A DNA stretch of 7,769 bases, taken from JAWWBG01 sp033721095. Its GTDB lineage: Bacteria; Actinomycetota; Nitriliruptoria; Nitriliruptorales; Nitriliruptoraceae. Under the pieces are notes generated by a model that made no database searches, had not been told where the DNA came from, and was given only the letters and a program-made list of their open reading frames with translations. The position numbers and the translations under genes are program-made. The stretch covers positions 1-7,769 of the forward strand of contig JAWWBG010000127.1 of assembly GCA_033721095.1 (NCBI GenBank), read 5' to 3'. Shown in pieces: positions 5,547 through 7,769 of this stretch (within the stretch, counting starts at the first letter, position 1; every line of letters begins with the position of its first letter).

Positions 5547-7046
5547 ATGACTCGATGGTTGGATCGGCTCTTCGAGCGGGTCTACCGGCGGCTCGGTCGT
5601 CGTCACCTCGCCGTGCTGCGCGCCATCTACGTCGGGGACGTGGCCCTCACGTACACCACCATGCTCCTGCTCTACCTCGTCTTCTACACCGACGCATCCG
5701 TTGCCGAGCAGGCGCGCTCCCTGTTCGTCGCGAATGCCCTGCTTGCCCTCGTCGTCGTGGCCTACCAGCTTCCCCGCTTTCGTCGGACGCACGAGCCGAT
5801 GGAACGGTGGCTGGCCGGCGACCACGACCGCGCCCAGGTCCTCGAGGCCTGGATGCAGAGCAAGCGGTTCGCGTTCGATGACCTGGTCACGGGCGTCTCG
5901 TCGGGCGCCGCCGTCGTCCCGTACGCGGTCTACCTCGCCTGGGAGTTCGACCTGCGACTGATCGAGCTGGCCACCGTGCTCATCTGGTTGGCGATCATCG
6001 TCACGTTCATCTCGGCCACGTTGGTCCCGTTCGCCGAGCTGTATGCCCGTCCGCTCCGGCTCGAGCTGGCCGCCGGCGTCACCGGGACCGACGCCACGCC
6101 GCGGCTGTCATTCGGCAACCGCTTGCTGGCCTCCCTTGTCGCCGTCAGCCTGACGACGGGGACGGCCGTGGCCTTCGTCGTCGATCCCGGCGACCTGGTA
6201 CGGCTCGGCCAGCTGACGGTCTTTGCCATCCTCATCACGCTGACCACCTCAGGCGTGCTGGCGTTGCTCCTCCAACGATCGGTCATGGCGCCGATGGAGG
6301 ACCTGCTCGAGGTGACCGAGCGCGTCCGGACCGGTCACGGCGAAGCACGGGCCCCGGTCACCACCGACGACGAGGTCGGGCGGCTGGCGGCAGGCGTCAA
6401 TTCCATGCTGGACGCACTGGAACGCTCTGCTGCTGAGGTACGTGCCTCCCGCGAACGGATCCTTGCGGCCTCGGATGCCGAGCGTCGGCGCGTGGAGCGC
6501 AACATCCATGACGGTGCGCAGCAGCAGCTCGTCGTCCTGGCCATGCGCCTGCAGGCACTTCGCCAGCGGCTGGCGGACCGTCCCGCGGAGGCCAGGGAGC
6601 TGGACGAGGCGCTCCACGCCCTGGACGCCGCGCTGGACGAGCTGCGCGAGCTGGCCCATGGGCTGCATCCGACGGTCCTGACCACCGACGGGCTCGCCGC
6701 CGCCCTCCAGCAGCTTGCGGACCGAGCACCCGTGCCGGTCACGCTGAGGACCAGCCGCGACCGGTATCCGGTGATCGTCGAGTCGACTGCTTGGTTCGTC
6801 GCGTCCGAGGCGCTCGCGAACGTCGCCAAGTACGCGGAGGCCTCGCGAGTCACCGTTGAGACCGTGCAGTTGGACGGTCACCTGGTCGTGGAGGTGGTCG
6901 ATGACGGGGTCGGTGGGGCGCACTTCGATGGCGGCTCCGGGCTCCGAGGGCTCGCGGACCGTGTCGAGGCCGTGGGCGGAAGTCTCGTCGTCGACAGCCC
7001 GCCCGGGGGCGGCACGACCGTCCAGGCTCGACTGCCGCTCGCCTGA
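5547..7046 (+). CDS. Six-helix HAMP/HisKA_3 sensor histidine kinase (NarL/DesK-type)
   Basis: 499 residues, start set by the GGGAG site at 5535. It senses a signal at or in the membrane, phosphorylates itself and passes the phosphate to a LuxR/NarL-type response regulator. Six hydrophobic helices are visible at about 31-49, 58-76, 114-132, 138-164, 192-212 and 222-243, with no sizeable outside domain. A HAMP linker follows (about 244-295, ending DDEVGRLAAGVNSMLDAL). The HisKA_3 phosphoacceptor helix is ERRRVERNIHDGAQQQL with His321. The ATPase domain has an N box (SEALANVAKYAEA, Glu421 and Asn425), the VVDDGVGG box (Asp452) and the GLRGLADR box (from Gly465). All key residues are present, so it should be active. 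The six-helix-plus-HAMP front resembles that of some actinobacterial adenylate cyclases. No response regulator is adjacent; downstream comes a convergent transporter two bases after the stop. The signal is unknown. Confidence 0.94.
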   Translation: MTRWLDRLFERVYRRLGRRHLAVLRAIYVGDVALTYTTMLLLYLVFYTDASVAEQARSLFVANALLALVVVAYQLPRFRRTHEPMERWLAGDHDRAQVLEAWMQSKRFAFDDLVTGVSSGAAVVPYAVYLAWEFDLRLIELATVLIWLAIIVTFISATLVPFAELYARPLRLELAAGVTGTDATPRLSFGNRLLASLVAVSLTTGTAVAFVVDPGDLVRLGQLTVFAILITLTTSGVLALLLQRSVMAPMEDLLEVTERVRTGHGEARAPVTTDDEVGRLAAGVNSMLDALERSAAEVRASRERILAASDAERRRVERNIHDGAQQQLVVLAMRLQALRQRLADRPAEARELDEALHALDAALDELRELAHGLHPTVLTTDGLAAALQQLADRAPVPVTLRTSRDRYPVIVESTAWFVASEALANVAKYAEASRVTVETVQLDGHLVVEVVDDGVGGAHFDGGSGLRGLADRVEAVGGSLVVDSPPGGGTTVQARLPLA

Positions 7047-7048
7047 GG

Positions 7049-7769
7049 TCAGTCGACGGGGGCCCGCTGCCGCCGAACGACGGTCGCGAACGCGATCCCG
7101 ATGAGGACAAGTGGGGCGCCGAGCCAGAACAGGGTCGCCGGCAGCTCGTCGAGAAGCGCCCACGCGAGCAGCGTCGCGCCGACCGGCTCGGCGAGCACCG
7201 CGATCGAGATCGTCGTGGGGCGCACCCGGTCGAGCAGGCCGTTGAGCACCGTGTGGCCCAGCAGCTGCGGTCCGGCGACGATGCCGGCGATGGCGAGCCA
7301 GCCCATCGCCTCGAAGCCCCACAGCGGCGTTCCCGAAACGAGGCACGCCACGAGCAACGTCGCGGCGGCGACGCCGTACGTGCGCGACGCGTACCACGCC
7401 AGCGGCACGCTCTGTCGCGCCGCCCGCCCCACGAGGAGGTAACCGGCCACGGCCACTGCGCCGGCCAACGCCAACAGGTCGCCGACCAGTGCGCGTGCAC
7501 CGAGGTCGACGTCGATGCCGTCGGCCAGCCCGATCGCGACGGCACCTGCCAGGGCCACGGCCATGCCGGCCCACGTCCGTGTCGTCACCTGCTCGCCCAA
7601 CCACCGACGCGCGCCGAGCGCCACGAAGATCGGCGACATCGTCACGAGCGTCACCGACGACGCCACGGTCGTGAACTCCAACGACGTCAACCACAGCCCG
7701 CAGTGCAGCCCCAGAAACGCGCCGGCCGCGAGGACCATCCGCCGCGGGCCGCGTCCGTCCGGTGCCGGG
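7049..7769 (-). CDS. EamA/DMT-family transporter, N-terminus cut by window edge
   Basis: The frame runs from the right edge to TGA at 7051-7049, giving 239 visible residues. The ATG at 7738 is probably internal: the sequence following it (FLGLHCGLWLTSLEFTTVASSVTLVTMSPIFVAL) matches the third to fourth helix region of a ten-helix DMT protein, and the frame stays open to the edge, so roughly 60 residues are missing. About eight membrane helices remain, in two EamA repeats. The second repeat carries the characteristic stretch ISIAVLAEPVGATLLAWALL near the C-terminus, and the protein ends in RRQRAPVD. EamA proteins export or import small metabolites such as amino acids or nucleotides; the substrate here cannot be told. 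It is convergent with the sensor kinase, with two bases between the stops, and no functional link is evident. The alternative that it is a short 229-residue protein starting at 7738 is less likely. Confidence 0.92.
   Translation of the reverse strand, partial: PAPDGRGPRRMVLAAGAFLGLHCGLWLTSLEFTTVASSVTLVTMSPIFVALGARRWLGEQVTTRTWAGMAVALAGAVAIGLADGIDVDLGARALVGDLLALAGAVAVAGYLLVGRAARQSVPLAWYASRTYGVAAATLLVACLVSGTPLWGFEAMGWLAIAGIVAGPQLLGHTVLNGLLDRVRPTTISIAVLAEPVGATLLAWALLDELPATLFWLGAPLVLIGIAFATVVRRQRAPVD

Noticed and set aside
6249..7694. Long minus-strand open frame (481 codons) across the kinase and the EamA gene
   Set aside because: It runs antisense to the kinase catalytic domains and in the wrong frame of the transporter. 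The product is Arg/Gly/Asp-rich with no domain, as expected from high-GC shadow frames.

Overview
The window is a compact, very GC-rich stretch (strong G/C at third codon positions, Shine-Dalgarno sites of the GGAGG type, intergenic gaps mostly under 140 bases). Its gene content points to a high-GC actinobacterium: an ECF sigma factor with a Thr/Pro-rich membrane partner, a mycobacterial-type arylsulfatase, and a HisKA_3 histidine kinase. Placement in a particular class, for example Acidimicrobiia, is only a guess from sequence style.

Layout. A TerC-family membrane protein runs in from the left edge on the + strand (2-940). It converges, with only three bases between the stop codons, on a minus-strand block. 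In transcription order that block is: a Calx-beta surface protein (3051-2380), two GC-rich hairpins, a 9-bp inverted repeat, an ECF sigma factor (about 2284-1776), and, overlapping it by 8 bases, a single-pass membrane protein with an outside BsuPI-like domain (1783-944). A 73-base divergent spacer separates the Calx-beta gene from a + strand formylglycine-type sulfatase (3125-5407). After 139 bases comes a six-helix HAMP/HisKA_3 sensor kinase (5547-7046). Two bases beyond its stop it converges on an EamA/DMT transporter on the minus strand, cut by the right edge (7049-7769).

How the parts fit. The only tight functional unit is the sigma factor plus overlapping membrane protein, which looks like an ECF sigma/anti-sigma pair sensing something outside the membrane. 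The membrane protein lacks the usual zinc-binding anti-sigma motif and carries a BsuPI-like outer domain. The sigma factor is odd as read. Its conserved N-terminus (region 2) is intact in frame up to a TGA at 2277-2279, but no ATG, GTG or TTG lies between that stop and the middle of region 2. An ATG sits at 2284-2282, one frame away, so a single missing base in the AA run at 2276-2277 is the simplest explanation. The Calx-beta protein upstream could belong to the same envelope theme, but two candidate terminator hairpins lie between. The sulfatase, kinase, TerC protein and EamA transporter show no clear link to one another. The kinase has no response regulator in view. I saw no RNA genes, insertion sequences, CRISPR arrays or phage genes, and no strong case for a wholly new system. 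The sigma/BsuPI pair and the missing sigma start are the items most worth checking.
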